From contig NZ_JAUEPM010000002.1 of assembly GCF_030406385.1 (NCBI RefSeq), positions 124,001-188,000 on the forward strand: a DNA stretch of 64,000 nucleotides, in the 5' to 3' direction. The DNA is from Microbacterium oryzae (GTDB lineage: Bacteria > Actinomycetota > Actinomycetes > Actinomycetales > Microbacteriaceae). Within the stretch, counting starts at the first letter, position 1. Each line of letters begins with the position of its first letter. A program made the translations under genes and the position numbers. The notes under the pieces are model-generated. The model did no database searches and was not told the DNA's origin. It worked only from the letters and a program-made list of their open reading frames with translations. Shown in pieces: positions 54,322 through 63,643 of this stretch.

Positions 54322-55797
54322 ATGTCCATGAGCCAGGTGCAGAGCACGAAGGCCATCATCGGTGAGCCCGAGGTCGTCGAGGACGGCCGCATGGCGAGCG
54401 GCCGTCTCGAGAGGGCGGGCGCGGATGGCCCGGTGGCGGAGTCCGCAGCGTGGCTCCGACTCAAGGCGGCCGCGATCGCCATCCAGGGGATGCAGGCGCC
54501 GGACGGCTCCATCCCGGACGCCGCGCATCATGCGACGGCCCGGGTCGAGGTCGAGCGCGTGCAGGCGGCGGTGCGCGAGCTCGCGCCGCGCTTCCCGCAC
54601 GATGCGGCGTACCTCGACGCCGTCGTCGCGGACCTCGGCCGCTGGGGCGATGCGGGGTTCGGCGTGCCGGACTTCCATGACGCGCTCGTGGCGTTCCACC
54701 CCGAGGAGCACCGCGTCGACGGCCTCGGCCACCTCGTCGTGTTCCCGATGTACACGCAGAACGGCTCCCGCGACCGGCACCTGGAGGCGCTCCTCGTCGA
54801 GGTGATCTGGCCGCAGTTCGTCGCGCGGCTCGAGGCCAGCTCGTACAGCAACCGCCTCTTTGTGAGCCTCCGCCTGGTCGACTTCACGCCGGGGTACGAC
54901 ACGAACTCGGCGGTGCTGTTCCCCGAGACCGTGTCGGTGCGGGAGGTGCCGACGTTCACGTGGGGTGCGATCTTCCAGGATCGCGAGGCCGCCCGCTATC
55001 GTCGCGTCGTCCGCGCCGCGGCGGAGATCACCAAGCTCGAGCTGCCGGAAGAGGCCGCCCGCATGCTCGACGACCAGCGGCTGACGCAGCAGTCCTTCGT
55101 CATGTGGGACATGATCCACGACCGCACCCACATGCGCGGTGACCTGCCCTTCGACCCGTTCATGATCAAGCAGCGGATGCCCTACTTCCTCTACGCGCTG
55201 GAGGAGCTGCGGTGCGACCTCACCGCGTTTCGCGAGAGCGTGGCCATCCAGCGACGACTCACGGCCGCGAAGGAGCTCGATCCGGATGGCCTCGACGCCG
55301 TCGAGGAGGAGACGCTCGCGCAGGCGCGGCTCGTCCAGTACGCCGTGATCTTCGATCGCATCTTCCGGTTCGCGATCACGGGCAGCCGCGTGCGCAACTA
55401 CGACGGCCTCGGCGGCCAGCTGCTGTTCGCATGGCTGCACCAGCGCGGCGCGCTGCACTGGACCGACACCGCGCTCGCCTTCGACTGGAAGGCGGTGCCG
55501 GGAGCGGTCGTGGCGCTCGGGGATGCGATCGACGAGCTCTACTGGCGCTCGATCGACCGCCCGAAGTCCGCGCACTGGCTGGCCGCGTACGACCTGGTGC
55601 GCTCGGTGCTGACGCCGCACCCCGCGTCGACCTGGGCGCGCGGGCTGCCCGACGAGGTGCTCGCCGGACCGCTGCGCGGCTACACCGACGCGGTGCTCGA
55701 CGACGAGTTCCCGCTGTCGATGTTCTACGAGGCGCTCGAGCGGAAGATGCGCGACGTCATCGCGCAGACCTCGGGCATCCGCGGGACGGATGACTGA
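54322..55797 (+). CDS. DUF6421 family protein
   Basis: A 491-residue soluble protein with no signal peptide, matching the actinobacterial DUF6421 family. Conserved-looking blocks are HLVVFPMYTQNGSRDRHLEA, DFTPGYDTNSAVLFPETVSV, WDMIHDRTHMRGDLPFDPFM and FAWLHQRGALHWTDTALAFDW. The His pair in IHDRTHMRGD could bind a metal, but I know of no shown activity. CGGAGG precedes the start by a good distance. The gene overlaps the next SDR by 8 bases, so they are co-translated. Confidence 0.8.
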   Translation: MSMSQVQSTKAIIGEPEVVEDGRMASGRLERAGADGPVAESAAWLRLKAAAIAIQGMQAPDGSIPDAAHHATARVEVERVQAAVRELAPRFPHDAAYLDAVVADLGRWGDAGFGVPDFHDALVAFHPEEHRVDGLGHLVVFPMYTQNGSRDRHLEALLVEVIWPQFVARLEASSYSNRLFVSLRLVDFTPGYDTNSAVLFPETVSVREVPTFTWGAIFQDREAARYRRVVRAAAEITKLELPEEAARMLDDQRLTQQSFVMWDMIHDRTHMRGDLPFDPFMIKQRMPYFLYALEELRCDLTAFRESVAIQRRLTAAKELDPDGLDAVEEETLAQARLVQYAVIFDRIFRFAITGSRVRNYDGLGGQLLFAWLHQRGALHWTDTALAFDWKAVPGAVVALGDAIDELYWRSIDRPKSAHWLAAYDLVRSVLTPHPASTWARGLPDEVLAGPLRGYTDAVLDDEFPLSMFYEALERKMRDVIAQTSGIRGTDD

Positions 55798-56437
55798 AGC
55801 CGCCTCGGCTCGTGCCCCCGGTGCTGTTCTGCTCACCGGGGGCACGAGCGCGGCCGGCCGCGCGGTCGCGCGACGGCTGGCGGATGGCGGCGCCCGCGTG
55901 ATCGTGGCCGGTCGCGACCCCGAGAAGCTCGCCTCTCTCGCCGCGGCCGGGTACGACACCATCGAGGCCGATCTCGCCGAACCGGGGGAGGTGCGCGTGC
56001 TGGCCGAGGCCGTCGGACCTCTCGACGGCCTGCTGCACCTCGTCGGCGGATGGCGCGGGGGCGGCGGCCTCCCCGGGCAGAGCGACGAGGACTACCGTGC
56101 ACTCGAGGCGTCGTTCACGTCGCTCCGCCTCGTGACCCGAGCGCTCTGGCCATCCCTCATCGCCTCACCCGGCGCACGGGTGGCGATCGTGTCGTCGACC
56201 GCGGTCGCGCGGCCGCTCGCGGGTGGCGCGAACTACGCGGCGGTGAAGGCGGCGAGTGAGGCGTGGGTGCGCGCGCTCGCCCACGGACTCGCGAAGGAGG
56301 CGCCCGCATCGGCGGCGACGATCTTCCGGGTGAAGGCGCTGGCGGGTCTCGAGGAGCGGCTCGCGGAGACGTACGCGGGGCTGTGGGCAGCGGCGGCCGC
56401 CGACGTCAACGATCGCGTGATCGAACTCCTCCCATGA
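55790..56437 (+). CDS. Short-chain dehydrogenase/reductase (SDR), short
   Basis: A 215-residue SDR: LLTGGTSAAGRAVARRLADG for the cofactor, LLHLVGGWRGGG in place of the NNAG motif, Ser in VAIVSSTAVARP, and catalytic NYAAVKAASEAW (Tyr and Lys). The C-terminal segment with the usual DGG is missing, which makes it about 35 residues shorter than most SDRs. It overlaps DUF6421 and is followed by a threonine-aldolase gene 22 bases later. The substrate is unknown. Confidence 0.83.
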   Translation: MTEAASARAPGAVLLTGGTSAAGRAVARRLADGGARVIVAGRDPEKLASLAAAGYDTIEADLAEPGEVRVLAEAVGPLDGLLHLVGGWRGGGGLPGQSDEDYRALEASFTSLRLVTRALWPSLIASPGARVAIVSSTAVARPLAGGANYAAVKAASEAWVRALAHGLAKEAPASAATIFRVKALAGLEERLAETYAGLWAAAAADVNDRVIELLP

Positions 56438-56459
56438 GCGGCGAGAATAGGCTGGGTCG

Positions 56460-57527
56460 GTGACCTCACTGCATGACCCGAACCTGCGCAGCTTCGCCTC
56501 CGACAACTACGCCGGCATCCATCCCGACGTGCTGGCCGCGATCGCGGGGGCCAACGACGGCCACCAGATCGCCTACGGCGAGGATGTGTACACCGCGCGC
56601 CTGCGCGACGTGCTGACCGAGCAGCTCGGCGGTCCGCTCGAGGTGTATCCGGTGTTCAACGGCACGGGCGCCAACGTCACGGCGCTGCAGTCGATGCTGC
56701 CGCGCTGGGGCGCCGTCGTCGCCGCGACCACCGCGCACATCAACACCGACGAGCAGGGCGCTCCGGAGCGGATCGGCGGCATCAAGATCCTCGGCGTGCC
56801 GACCGAGGACGGCAAGCTCACCCCCGAGCTCATCGACCGCGAGGCGTGGGGGTGGGGCGATGAGCACCGCGCGCAGCCCCTCGTCGTGTCGATCACGCAG
56901 GTGACCGAGCTCGGCACGATCTACACGCCGGAGGAGATCCGCGCGGTCGCCGACCACGCGCACGGCCTCGGCATGCACGTGCACCTCGACGGCGCCCGCC
57001 TGGCGAACGCCGCGGCCGCACTCGACCTGCCGCTGCGCGCCTTCACGCGCGACGCCGGCGTCGACGTGCTGTCCCTGGGCGGCACGAAGAACGGCGCCAT
57101 GCTCGCCGAGGCGATCGTCGTGCTGAACCCCGAGGCGTCCACCGGCCTCACGTACCTCCGGAAGCTCAACATGCAGCTCGCCTCGAAGCTGCGCTTCGTG
57201 TCCGCGCAGCTGCTGGCGCTGTTCGAGGGCGATCTGCACCTCCGCAACGCGCGGCACGCCAACGCCATGGCGCAGCGGCTCCGCGCCGCCGTCGAAGCGG
57301 GCGTGGCCGACGGGTCGATCCGGGGCGTGCGCTTCACGCGGGAGACGCAGGCCAACGGCCTCTTCGCCATCCTGCCGGCGGGCGTCGCCGACCGGCTGCG
57401 CGAGACCGTGCGCTTCTATGACTGGGATGCCGCGACCGCCGAGGTGCGGTGGATGTGCAGCTTCGACACGACGGAGGAGGACATCGACGCCTTCGTGGCT
57501 GCGATCGCCCGCGAGACCACGCGCTGA
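56460..57527 (+). CDS. Threonine aldolase family protein (beta-eliminating lyase)
   Basis: A 355-residue fold-type I PLP enzyme of the low-specificity L-threonine aldolase family: FASDNYAGIHPDVLAAIAGA at the start, YPVFNGTGANVTALQSM, HLDGARLANAAAAL (PLP Asp), and the Schiff-base Lys in LSLGGTKNGAM. It cleaves L-threonine or L-allo-threonine to glycine and acetaldehyde. A GTG at 56460 is the start. It overlaps the helicase gene by one base (TGATG). Confidence 0.9.
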   Translation: MTSLHDPNLRSFASDNYAGIHPDVLAAIAGANDGHQIAYGEDVYTARLRDVLTEQLGGPLEVYPVFNGTGANVTALQSMLPRWGAVVAATTAHINTDEQGAPERIGGIKILGVPTEDGKLTPELIDREAWGWGDEHRAQPLVVSITQVTELGTIYTPEEIRAVADHAHGLGMHVHLDGARLANAAAALDLPLRAFTRDAGVDVLSLGGTKNGAMLAEAIVVLNPEASTGLTYLRKLNMQLASKLRFVSAQLLALFEGDLHLRNARHANAMAQRLRAAVEAGVADGSIRGVRFTRETQANGLFAILPAGVADRLRETVRFYDWDAATAEVRWMCSFDTTEEDIDAFVAAIARETTR

Positions 57528-60028
57528 TGGCCTCGCTGCTGGAGCGCGCGCGGGCCACTGCCGGCGACGCGGACGCGCTCTACGACGCCTTCGTCGAGTG
57601 GGCGGACGAGCGCGGGTTCGCGCTCTACCCCGCCCAGGACGAGGCCGTCATCGAGCTCGTCTCGGGCAGCAACGTCATCCTCGCCACTCCCACCGGAACG
57701 GGGAAGTCGCTCGTCGCGATCGCCGCGCACGCCGCGGCGCTCGCCGGGGGCGGCCGCACCTACTACACGGCCCCGATCAAGGCCCTGGTCAGCGAGAAGT
57801 TCTTCGCGCTCGTCGACATCTTCGGCGCGGAGAACGTCGGAATGGTCACCGGCGATTCGTCGGTGAATCCGGAGGCGCCGATCATCTGCTGCACCGCCGA
57901 GATCCTCGCGAACCTCGCGCTGCGGCACGGCGCCGACACCGAGGTCGACCAGGTCGTCATGGACGAGTTCCACTACTACGGCGACAGCGACCGCGGCTGG
58001 GCGTGGCAGGTTCCCCTGCTCCTGCTCCCGCGCGCGCAGTTCCTCCTGATGTCCGCGACGCTCGGCGACACCACGGCCATCCAGGAGGACCTCTCGCGGC
58101 GGACGGGGCGGCAGACGACCCTCGTCGCGGGAGCCGAGCGGCCGGTGCCCCTGCACCACACCTACTCCGATCATCCCGCGCACGAGACGGTCGAGAAGCT
58201 CCTCGAGGAGCGCGAGGCGCCGATCTACATCGTGCACTTCTCGCAGGCCGGCGCCATGGAGCGCGCGCAGGCGCTCGCGAGCGTCAAGGTCACCACGCGC
58301 GAGCAGCGCGACGAGATCGCCGAGGCGATCGGGGGCTTCCGGTTCACCACCGCGTTCGGCAAGACCCTGTCGCGGCTGGTCCGGTCGGGCATCGGGGTGC
58401 ATCACGCGGGCATGCTGCCGCGCTATCGGCGGCTGGTCGAGACGCTCGCGCAGCGCGGGCTCCTCCGCGTCATCTGCGGGACCGACACCCTCGGCGTCGG
58501 CATCAACGTGCCCATCCGCACGGTCATGATCACGGCGCTGTCGAAGTACGACGGCACGCGCATGCGGCGGGTCTCCGCGCGCGAGTTCCATCAGATCGCC
58601 GGTCGTGCCGGACGCGCGGGCTACGACCCGTACGGCAATGTCGTCGTGCTGGCTCCCGAGCACGACATCGAGAACGCGCAGGCGCTGCGGAAGGCGGGGG
58701 ACGACGCCGCCAAGCGCAAGAAGGTGCAGCGCAAGAAGGCCCCCACCGGCTTCGTGTCGTGGAGCGAGCAGACGTTCGAGAAGCTCGTCGACGCCGAGCC
58801 CGAGCCGCTGCAGCCGCAGCTGCAGATCACGAGCGCGATGCTCATCAACGTCATCGGGCGCGGGGGAGACGTCTTCGCCAACGTGCGTTCGCTGGTCTTC
58901 GACAACCACGAGTCCCGCCCGCGGCAGTACGCGCTCGCACGGCGTGCGCTGGCGATCTTCCGGACGCTCCGGGAGGCCGGCATCGTCGAGGTCGACGCCG
59001 ACGGGCGCATCCACCTCGTCGTGGAGCTGCAGCCGAACTTCGCTCTCAACCAGCCGCTGTCGCCGTTCGCGCTGGCCGCGATCGAGCTGCTCGATCCCGC
59101 GGCCGGGGCGGATGGTGTGGGCACCGGCTCATACGCCCTCGACGTCGTGAGCGTGATCGAGGCGACGCTCGACGATCCAAGGGCCATCCTCTCGCAGCAG
59201 GAGTTCAAGGCGCGCGGCGAGGCCGTCGCGGCCATGAAGCGCGAGGGGATCGAGTACGAGGAGCGCATGAACGCGCTCGAGGAGATCACGTACGCCAAGC
59301 CGCTCGCCGACCTCCTGCAGCAGTCGTTCGAGGTGTTCGCGTCGAGTCAGCCGTGGGTGCGCGACTTCGAGCTGCGCCCGAAGTCCGTGGTGCGCGACAT
59401 GTTCGAGCAGGCGATGTCGTTCGCCGAGTTCGTGAACTGGTACCAGCTCGGACGCAGCGAGGGCCTCGTGCTGCGCTACCTCAGCGACGCGTACCGCGCC
59501 ATCCGTCAGACCGTGCCCGCCGAGGCGCGCACCGAGGAGCTGCGCGACATCATCGAGTGGCTGGGCGAGCTCGTGCGCCAGGTCGACTCGAGCCTCGTCG
59601 ACGAGTGGGAGGCGCTGGCATCCGGCGCGGACGGCGACGACGCGACCTCGGTCGTGCCGCCGGCACCGCCATCCGTCACCGTCAACCGCCGCGCGTTCAC
59701 GGTCCTCGTGCGGAACGAGATGTTCCGCCGCGTGCAGCTCGCGGCGCTCGAGAAGGACGAGGAGCTCACCGCGCTCGATCCCGAGATCGACTGGCCGCGC
59801 GCGCTCGACCGGTACTACGCCGAGCACGACACGATCGGCACGGGCGGGGCCTCGCGTTCTCCGGCCCTGTGCCGCATCGAGGAGGACGGCATGACCTGGC
59901 GCGTCGAGCAGACGATCGACGATCCCGCCGGGGATCATGATTGGCGCATCCGCGGCGAGGTGGATCTGGAGGCGTCCGCGGAGGCGGGCACCGCCATCCT
60001 GCGCGTGACGGAGGTCGTGCGGCTGTAG
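57527..60028 (+). CDS. DEAD/DEAH-box helicase with DUF3516 C-terminus
   Basis: An 833-residue superfamily 2 helicase. Walker A is ATPTGTGKS; motif Ia TAPIKALVSEK; motif II MDEFHYYG (DEFH); motif III MSATLGD; motif V GTDTLGVGINVP; motif VI QIAGRAGRAG. The first 420 residues are the helicase core and the rest matches DUF3516, the actinobacterial Ski2-like type. It probably unwinds RNA or structured nucleic acid in RNA processing or decay. It overlaps the aldolase stop. Triple palindromic repeats follow its stop directly. Confidence 0.9.
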   Translation: MASLLERARATAGDADALYDAFVEWADERGFALYPAQDEAVIELVSGSNVILATPTGTGKSLVAIAAHAAALAGGGRTYYTAPIKALVSEKFFALVDIFGAENVGMVTGDSSVNPEAPIICCTAEILANLALRHGADTEVDQVVMDEFHYYGDSDRGWAWQVPLLLLPRAQFLLMSATLGDTTAIQEDLSRRTGRQTTLVAGAERPVPLHHTYSDHPAHETVEKLLEEREAPIYIVHFSQAGAMERAQALASVKVTTREQRDEIAEAIGGFRFTTAFGKTLSRLVRSGIGVHHAGMLPRYRRLVETLAQRGLLRVICGTDTLGVGINVPIRTVMITALSKYDGTRMRRVSAREFHQIAGRAGRAGYDPYGNVVVLAPEHDIENAQALRKAGDDAAKRKKVQRKKAPTGFVSWSEQTFEKLVDAEPEPLQPQLQITSAMLINVIGRGGDVFANVRSLVFDNHESRPRQYALARRALAIFRTLREAGIVEVDADGRIHLVVELQPNFALNQPLSPFALAAIELLDPAAGADGVGTGSYALDVVSVIEATLDDPRAILSQQEFKARGEAVAAMKREGIEYEERMNALEEITYAKPLADLLQQSFEVFASSQPWVRDFELRPKSVVRDMFEQAMSFAEFVNWYQLGRSEGLVLRYLSDAYRAIRQTVPAEARTEELRDIIEWLGELVRQVDSSLVDEWEALASGADGDDATSVVPPAPPSVTVNRRAFTVLVRNEMFRRVQLAALEKDEELTALDPEIDWPRALDRYYAEHDTIGTGGASRSPALCRIEEDGMTWRVEQTIDDPAGDHDWRIRGEVDLEASAEAGTAILRVTEVVRL

Positions 60029-60030
60029 GA

Positions 60031-60240
60031 CAGTTCGGCACCACCGAGCGCGCGCTGGCGAGGCCGGTCTCGCTCGGTGGTGTGGAACTCGCGATCACGG
60101 TGCGGAGAACGGCAGTTCCGCACCACCGAAGCGCGCGCTGTCTTGCTCGGTGGTGCGGAACTCGCGCTTACGGCCCCCAGAACGACAGTTCCGCACCACC
60201 GAAGCGGGCGCGGTCTTGCTCGGTGGTGCGGAACTCGCGC
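60031..60240. repeat. Triple tandem palindromic repeat between convergent genes
   Basis: Three copies, starting at 60031, 60113 and 60185, of a hairpin unit whose left arm is CAGTTCCGCACCACCGA and right arm TCGGTGGTGCGGAAC. Copies 2 and 3 have perfect 15-bp stems with loops of about 20 bases; copy 1 carries a mismatch on each arm. Units end in CTCGCGCTTACGG or a variant and are spaced 82 and 72 bp. They lie between the helicase stop and the convergent ATPase stop, where they may terminate both transcripts. REP/BIME-type mobile origin is the alternative. Confidence 0.85.
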
Positions 60241-60258
60241 TTACGGCGTCAGGCCGCG

Positions 60259-61689
60259 TCAGCCGCGCAGGGCGTCGAGGCTCCGGGCAATACTCGCACC
60301 TGCGGAGAGCCACGCGCGCTGCGTTGCGGGGCGGAGCGCGCCGTAGTGCAGCAGCCCGCCGATCATCGCCGGGTCGTACGGGATGCCGACGACGTCGCGG
60401 GAGATCGACCGGTACCCGTCGATGACCTTGCGCTGCTCGCTCGGGTGCGCGTTCGGGTCCGCCTGGCTCACGATCGTGACGGCGTTCTGCGCGAGTCGGG
60501 CCGAGCGCTCGTCGCGTGAGGCGAGAGCCTCCAGCAGCAGCGCGCCCGCCTCGGCGTGCTCCGCGCGGGACGTGGTCGCCACGACGATCTGGTCGGTGTG
60601 GTCGATCATCCGCAGCCACATCGGGTCGGACTCGTCGTTGCCGGAGTCCATGACGATCAGGCGGTAGTACTTGGCCGCGACCGCGTGGATGCGGTCGACG
60701 TCGGAGGAGTCCAGGCGCTGACGCCCGGCGAGGACCATCGGCTGCGAGCGCAGCACGTCGAACCGGTCACGCGTCTGGTGGTGCACGAATCGTGCGAGGT
60801 CGGCGGCCTGCGCACCGGCCGAGAGCAGGTGGTCGGTCTCCGGCAGCAGCTCGTGCAGCGTGGCCTCGTGCGGACCCTGCTCCGTGCGCCATCCGAGGGT
60901 CCCGCGCGTCTGGTTGTTGTCCCACGCGAGCACGCCCGCGCCGCCGAACCGCGCGAACACCGCGGCGGTGAGGATGGTGGCCGGGGTCTTGCCCGAGCCT
61001 CCCTTGCCGTTGACGACGGCGATGGTGCGGGGGCCGGCCCAGTGCCGGGCGACGGCCGCGACGTCCTCGCGCTCGGCGAGCTCGGCAGGGCCCGGAGCCA
61101 CGCGGACGCCGGCGCGGACGAGCGCACCGCGCCAGCCGCGGGTCGCGGGCTCCTCCACGTGCTCCGAGGTGAGGAAGGACTCACGCGACTCGCGAGCGCC
61201 GGGCTCCTGAGCGGACGGTGCGGGTGCGGCGGACGGCGCGGGTGCGGCGGACGGCGCGGGTGCGGCGGACGGTGCGGGTGCTGAGCGCGTCGACGCGTGA
61301 GCAGGCACCGGCGCGGCGGCGGATCGCGGTGCGGCGACCGGCTGCGGCGCGGGAGCTGCAGCCGCGGACCGCGGCGCGGCGACGGGCTGCGGCGCTGCGG
61401 ACCGCGGCGCCGCAGCGGGGGAGGAGCCGGCGGCGGCGCCCTCCAGGGAGTCCACGCGGCCGTCGGGGTGCACGACCAGCGGCCAGTCGCCATCCGGCTC
61501 GTGCACCATCACGTGCACGGGCGCTTCGAGCATCGCGGCGATCTCGGCCGCGCGTCGCACGATCTCGCGACGGGCGTCCTCGACGAGCGCGGTGTCGATC
61601 GGCTGAGGGGTCTCGTCGACCGTGAGCACCGCGGATCCGTCGGAACGGATCACCGCCGAGAGCCCGGACCGCGTCGCGTCGTCAAGCAT
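60259..61689 (-). CDS. MinD/ParA-type ATPase with Ala/Pro-rich N-terminal linker
   Basis: A 476-residue protein. Residues 1-80 form a small domain (SAVIRSDGSAVLTVDETPQP). Residues 85-165 are low complexity with two AAPQPVAAPRSAA-like repeats and four APSAAP repeats. Residues 200-476 are a deviant-Walker ATPase: VVNGKGGSGKTPATILTAAV, with Pro where most have Thr, and VMDSGNDESD. This is the large MinD/ParA-like ATPase type found alone or near type VII secretion genes in actinobacteria. No ESX genes are seen here. Membrane or chromosome-organising roles are possible. Confidence 0.8.
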   Translation of the reverse strand: MLDDATRSGLSAVIRSDGSAVLTVDETPQPIDTALVEDARREIVRRAAEIAAMLEAPVHVMVHEPDGDWPLVVHPDGRVDSLEGAAAGSSPAAAPRSAAPQPVAAPRSAAAAPAPQPVAAPRSAAAPVPAHASTRSAPAPSAAPAPSAAPAPSAAPAPSAQEPGARESRESFLTSEHVEEPATRGWRGALVRAGVRVAPGPAELAEREDVAAVARHWAGPRTIAVVNGKGGSGKTPATILTAAVFARFGGAGVLAWDNNQTRGTLGWRTEQGPHEATLHELLPETDHLLSAGAQAADLARFVHHQTRDRFDVLRSQPMVLAGRQRLDSSDVDRIHAVAAKYYRLIVMDSGNDESDPMWLRMIDHTDQIVVATTSRAEHAEAGALLLEALASRDERSARLAQNAVTIVSQADPNAHPSEQRKVIDGYRSISRDVVGIPYDPAMIGGLLHYGALRPATQRAWLSAGASIARSLDALRG

Positions 61690-61778
61690 CTGGTCGTCTC
61701 CTCAAGGAAAAGGCCGACGTCATCGGCGGATGTCCGATCCAGCCTACAGACCGCGTCGTCGCCGGCGCCTGAGAGGGA

Positions 61779-62228
61779 TCAGGCGCGCGCGGTGCGCGTC
61801 TCGGTCACGGCGGCCGAGAGCTGCCGGAGCTGGGCGTCGAGGGCGGGGACGTCCGCTGCCAGGTTCCGAGCGGGCGCCAGCGTTCGGGCCCACACCTGCC
61901 TGATGCGGGAGAGGTTGTCCTCGGCGAGCTGCGTGATCGACACGACGACCCCTCGCCCGTCGCCGTCGGGATGGCTGCGCGCGATGAGCCCGACGCGTTC
62001 CAGCTGCCGCAGCGCCTCGCTCACGTTCGGGCGCTTCAGGCCCAGGCTCGTCCCGATCTCGGTCGGGGACGAACCAGGGCGGTGATGCAGATGGCGCAGG
62101 ACCATCCGCCCCGTCGCGGTGAGCGTGATGACCTCGCCATCCTCCGAGAGGTGCAGCTCGATCTCCCTCGCGAGGGACAGGACGGCATCGGCGAGGTCGG
62201 CGAGCTGCGCGTCGGTCGCTGCGGGCAT
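61779..62228 (-). CDS. MarR-family transcriptional regulator
   Basis: A 149-residue MarR regulator: ITLTATGRMVLRHLHHRPGS, then SPTEIGTSLGLKRPNVSEAL for the recognition helix, then VGLIARSHPDGDGRGVVVSI as the wing. The ATG at 62228 is chosen; no ribosome site is clear, so the transcript may be leaderless or the start slightly elsewhere. It is divergent from an MFS drug exporter with a palindrome in the 59-bp gap. The usual arrangement is repression of both genes, relieved by an exported compound. Confidence 0.9.
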   Translation of the reverse strand: MPAATDAQLADLADAVLSLAREIELHLSEDGEVITLTATGRMVLRHLHHRPGSSPTEIGTSLGLKRPNVSEALRQLERVGLIARSHPDGDGRGVVVSITQLAEDNLSRIRQVWARTLAPARNLAADVPALDAQLRQLSAAVTETRTARA

Positions 62229-62259
62229 GGGCGAGAGTCTACGACCACGGCTAATATTG

Positions 62260-62273
62260 TTATGTACGCATAA
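62260..62273. promoter_or_regulatory. MarR operator between regulator and exporter
   Basis: TTATGTACGCATAA has perfect TTATG/CATAA arms around four bases, within an AT-rich island (TGTTATGTACGCATAAACA) in otherwise GC-rich DNA. It lies about 15-30 bases before both divergent starts, where a MarR dimer would block both promoters. Confidence 0.7.
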
Positions 62274-62287
62274 ACACTGGAGTGAGC

Positions 62288-63505
62288 ATGACCACGGGAA
62301 CGATCGCACAGCCCTCCGTCCGAGCCGGGCGGGAGGGGAAGATCGGCGTCGGGCTCCTGCTCGTTCTGGCGCTGCTGTCGGCCGTCGCGCCGTTCGCGAC
62401 CGACCTCTATCTGCCGGCGTTCCCGACGATGGCCGCCGATCTCGCCGCGGACGCCAGCGGGATCCAGCTCACGCTCACGGGATTCCTCGTCGGGGTGGCG
62501 GCGGGCCAGCTCGTCTTCGGTCCGCTCTCCGACCGCTTCGGCCGCCGCGGGCCGCTCCTCATCGGCGCCGCCGCGCTCGTGCTCTCGAGCGTCGTCGCCG
62601 TCCTCGCCCCCACACTGGAGGTGCTCGTCGCGGCTCGCGTGGTGCAGGGGCTCGCCGGAGCGGCGGGCATGGTGCTCGGGCGGGCGATCATCGCCGATCT
62701 CGCGATCGGCGCCGCCGCCGCGCGCGCGTTCAGCCTGATGATGATCGTCGGCGGGGTCGCTCCCGTCGTCGCGCCGCTCGTCGGCGGGTTCATATCGGGC
62801 CCGCTGGGGTGGCGCGGCGTGCTCGCCGTCGTCCTCGGGATCGCCGTGGTCATGCTCGTGGCCGTCGTCCTGGTCGTGCGCGAGACGCACCCGGCCTCGG
62901 CGCGCGCACGGCGAACGGAGGGAGCGGATGGCGGTAGGCGCGCACTCCGGAGCCGCGAGTACCTCGGCTATGCGTTCGCGTTCGCGTTCGCCTTCGCGGT
63001 CATGATGGCCTACATCTCCGCGTCCCCGTTCCTCTATCAGTCGATGCTGGGGCTCGATGAGGTGCAGTACGGCCTCCTCTTCGGAGCCAACGCGCTCGCG
63101 CTCATGGTCACCAGCGCGCTGTCCGCGAACCTCGCGGCGCGGGTCGCTCCGCGTCGGCTTCTTGGGTGGGGCCTCTCGGGCACTCTCGTCGGCTCGGTCC
63201 TCTTCTTCGTCATCGCTGTGACCGGTGCGCCGGTCTGGCTGCTCGCCGGGGCGGTCTTCCTCGCGATCGCCGCGCTCGGGCTCGTGCTGGGCAACGCCAC
63301 CGCGCTCGCCCAGGGGGCGGCGCCGGCGGCGGCGGGTACGGCCTCTGCGCTGCTGGGGGCGCTGCAGTTCGGCCTCGCGGCGCTCGTGTCGCCCCTCGTC
63401 GGGCTCGGCGGCGAGACGACCGCGGTGCCGTGCGGCCTCGTGATGGCGCTGTCGGCTGCCATCGCGCTGGTGGCCTTCGGCGTCTCCGCCAGGCGGCGCG
63501 GCTGA
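62288..63505 (+). CDS. MFS drug exporter, Bcr/CflA family
   Basis: A 405-residue 12-helix transporter. It has FATDLYLPAFPTMAADLA at the N-terminus, the signature FGPLSDRFGRRGPLLIG between helices 2 and 3, and RVVQGLAGAAGMVLGRAIIA in helix 4. This is the Bcr/CflA drug:H+ antiporter pattern. The ATG at 62288 with GGAG six bases upstream is preferred over a GTG at 62282. Helix 7 contains AFAFAFAFAVMM, a short codon repeat. It is divergent from and probably repressed by the MarR regulator. Confidence 0.92.
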   Translation: MTTGTIAQPSVRAGREGKIGVGLLLVLALLSAVAPFATDLYLPAFPTMAADLAADASGIQLTLTGFLVGVAAGQLVFGPLSDRFGRRGPLLIGAAALVLSSVVAVLAPTLEVLVAARVVQGLAGAAGMVLGRAIIADLAIGAAAARAFSLMMIVGGVAPVVAPLVGGFISGPLGWRGVLAVVLGIAVVMLVAVVLVVRETHPASARARRTEGADGGRRALRSREYLGYAFAFAFAFAVMMAYISASPFLYQSMLGLDEVQYGLLFGANALALMVTSALSANLAARVAPRRLLGWGLSGTLVGSVLFFVIAVTGAPVWLLAGAVFLAIAALGLVLGNATALAQGAAPAAAGTASALLGALQFGLAALVSPLVGLGGETTAVPCGLVMALSAAIALVAFGVSARRRG

Positions 63506-63643
63506 GAGCACGCCTTACCCCCGTGGAAAGAATCGGCCTTCTTGCGCTCTCCAGGCATCGTAAGCAGGGCGATCATCGCGCATAACCTGTCATCACGAAG
63601 GATGTGGGCGCAGCTGCCCGCCGGATCGAAGGAGAACCCCAGC

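Noticed and set aside
60031..60240. CRISPR array
   Set aside because: Only three units, each a long hairpin with poorly conserved loops, uneven spacing and no cas genes; palindromic repeats are the better reading.
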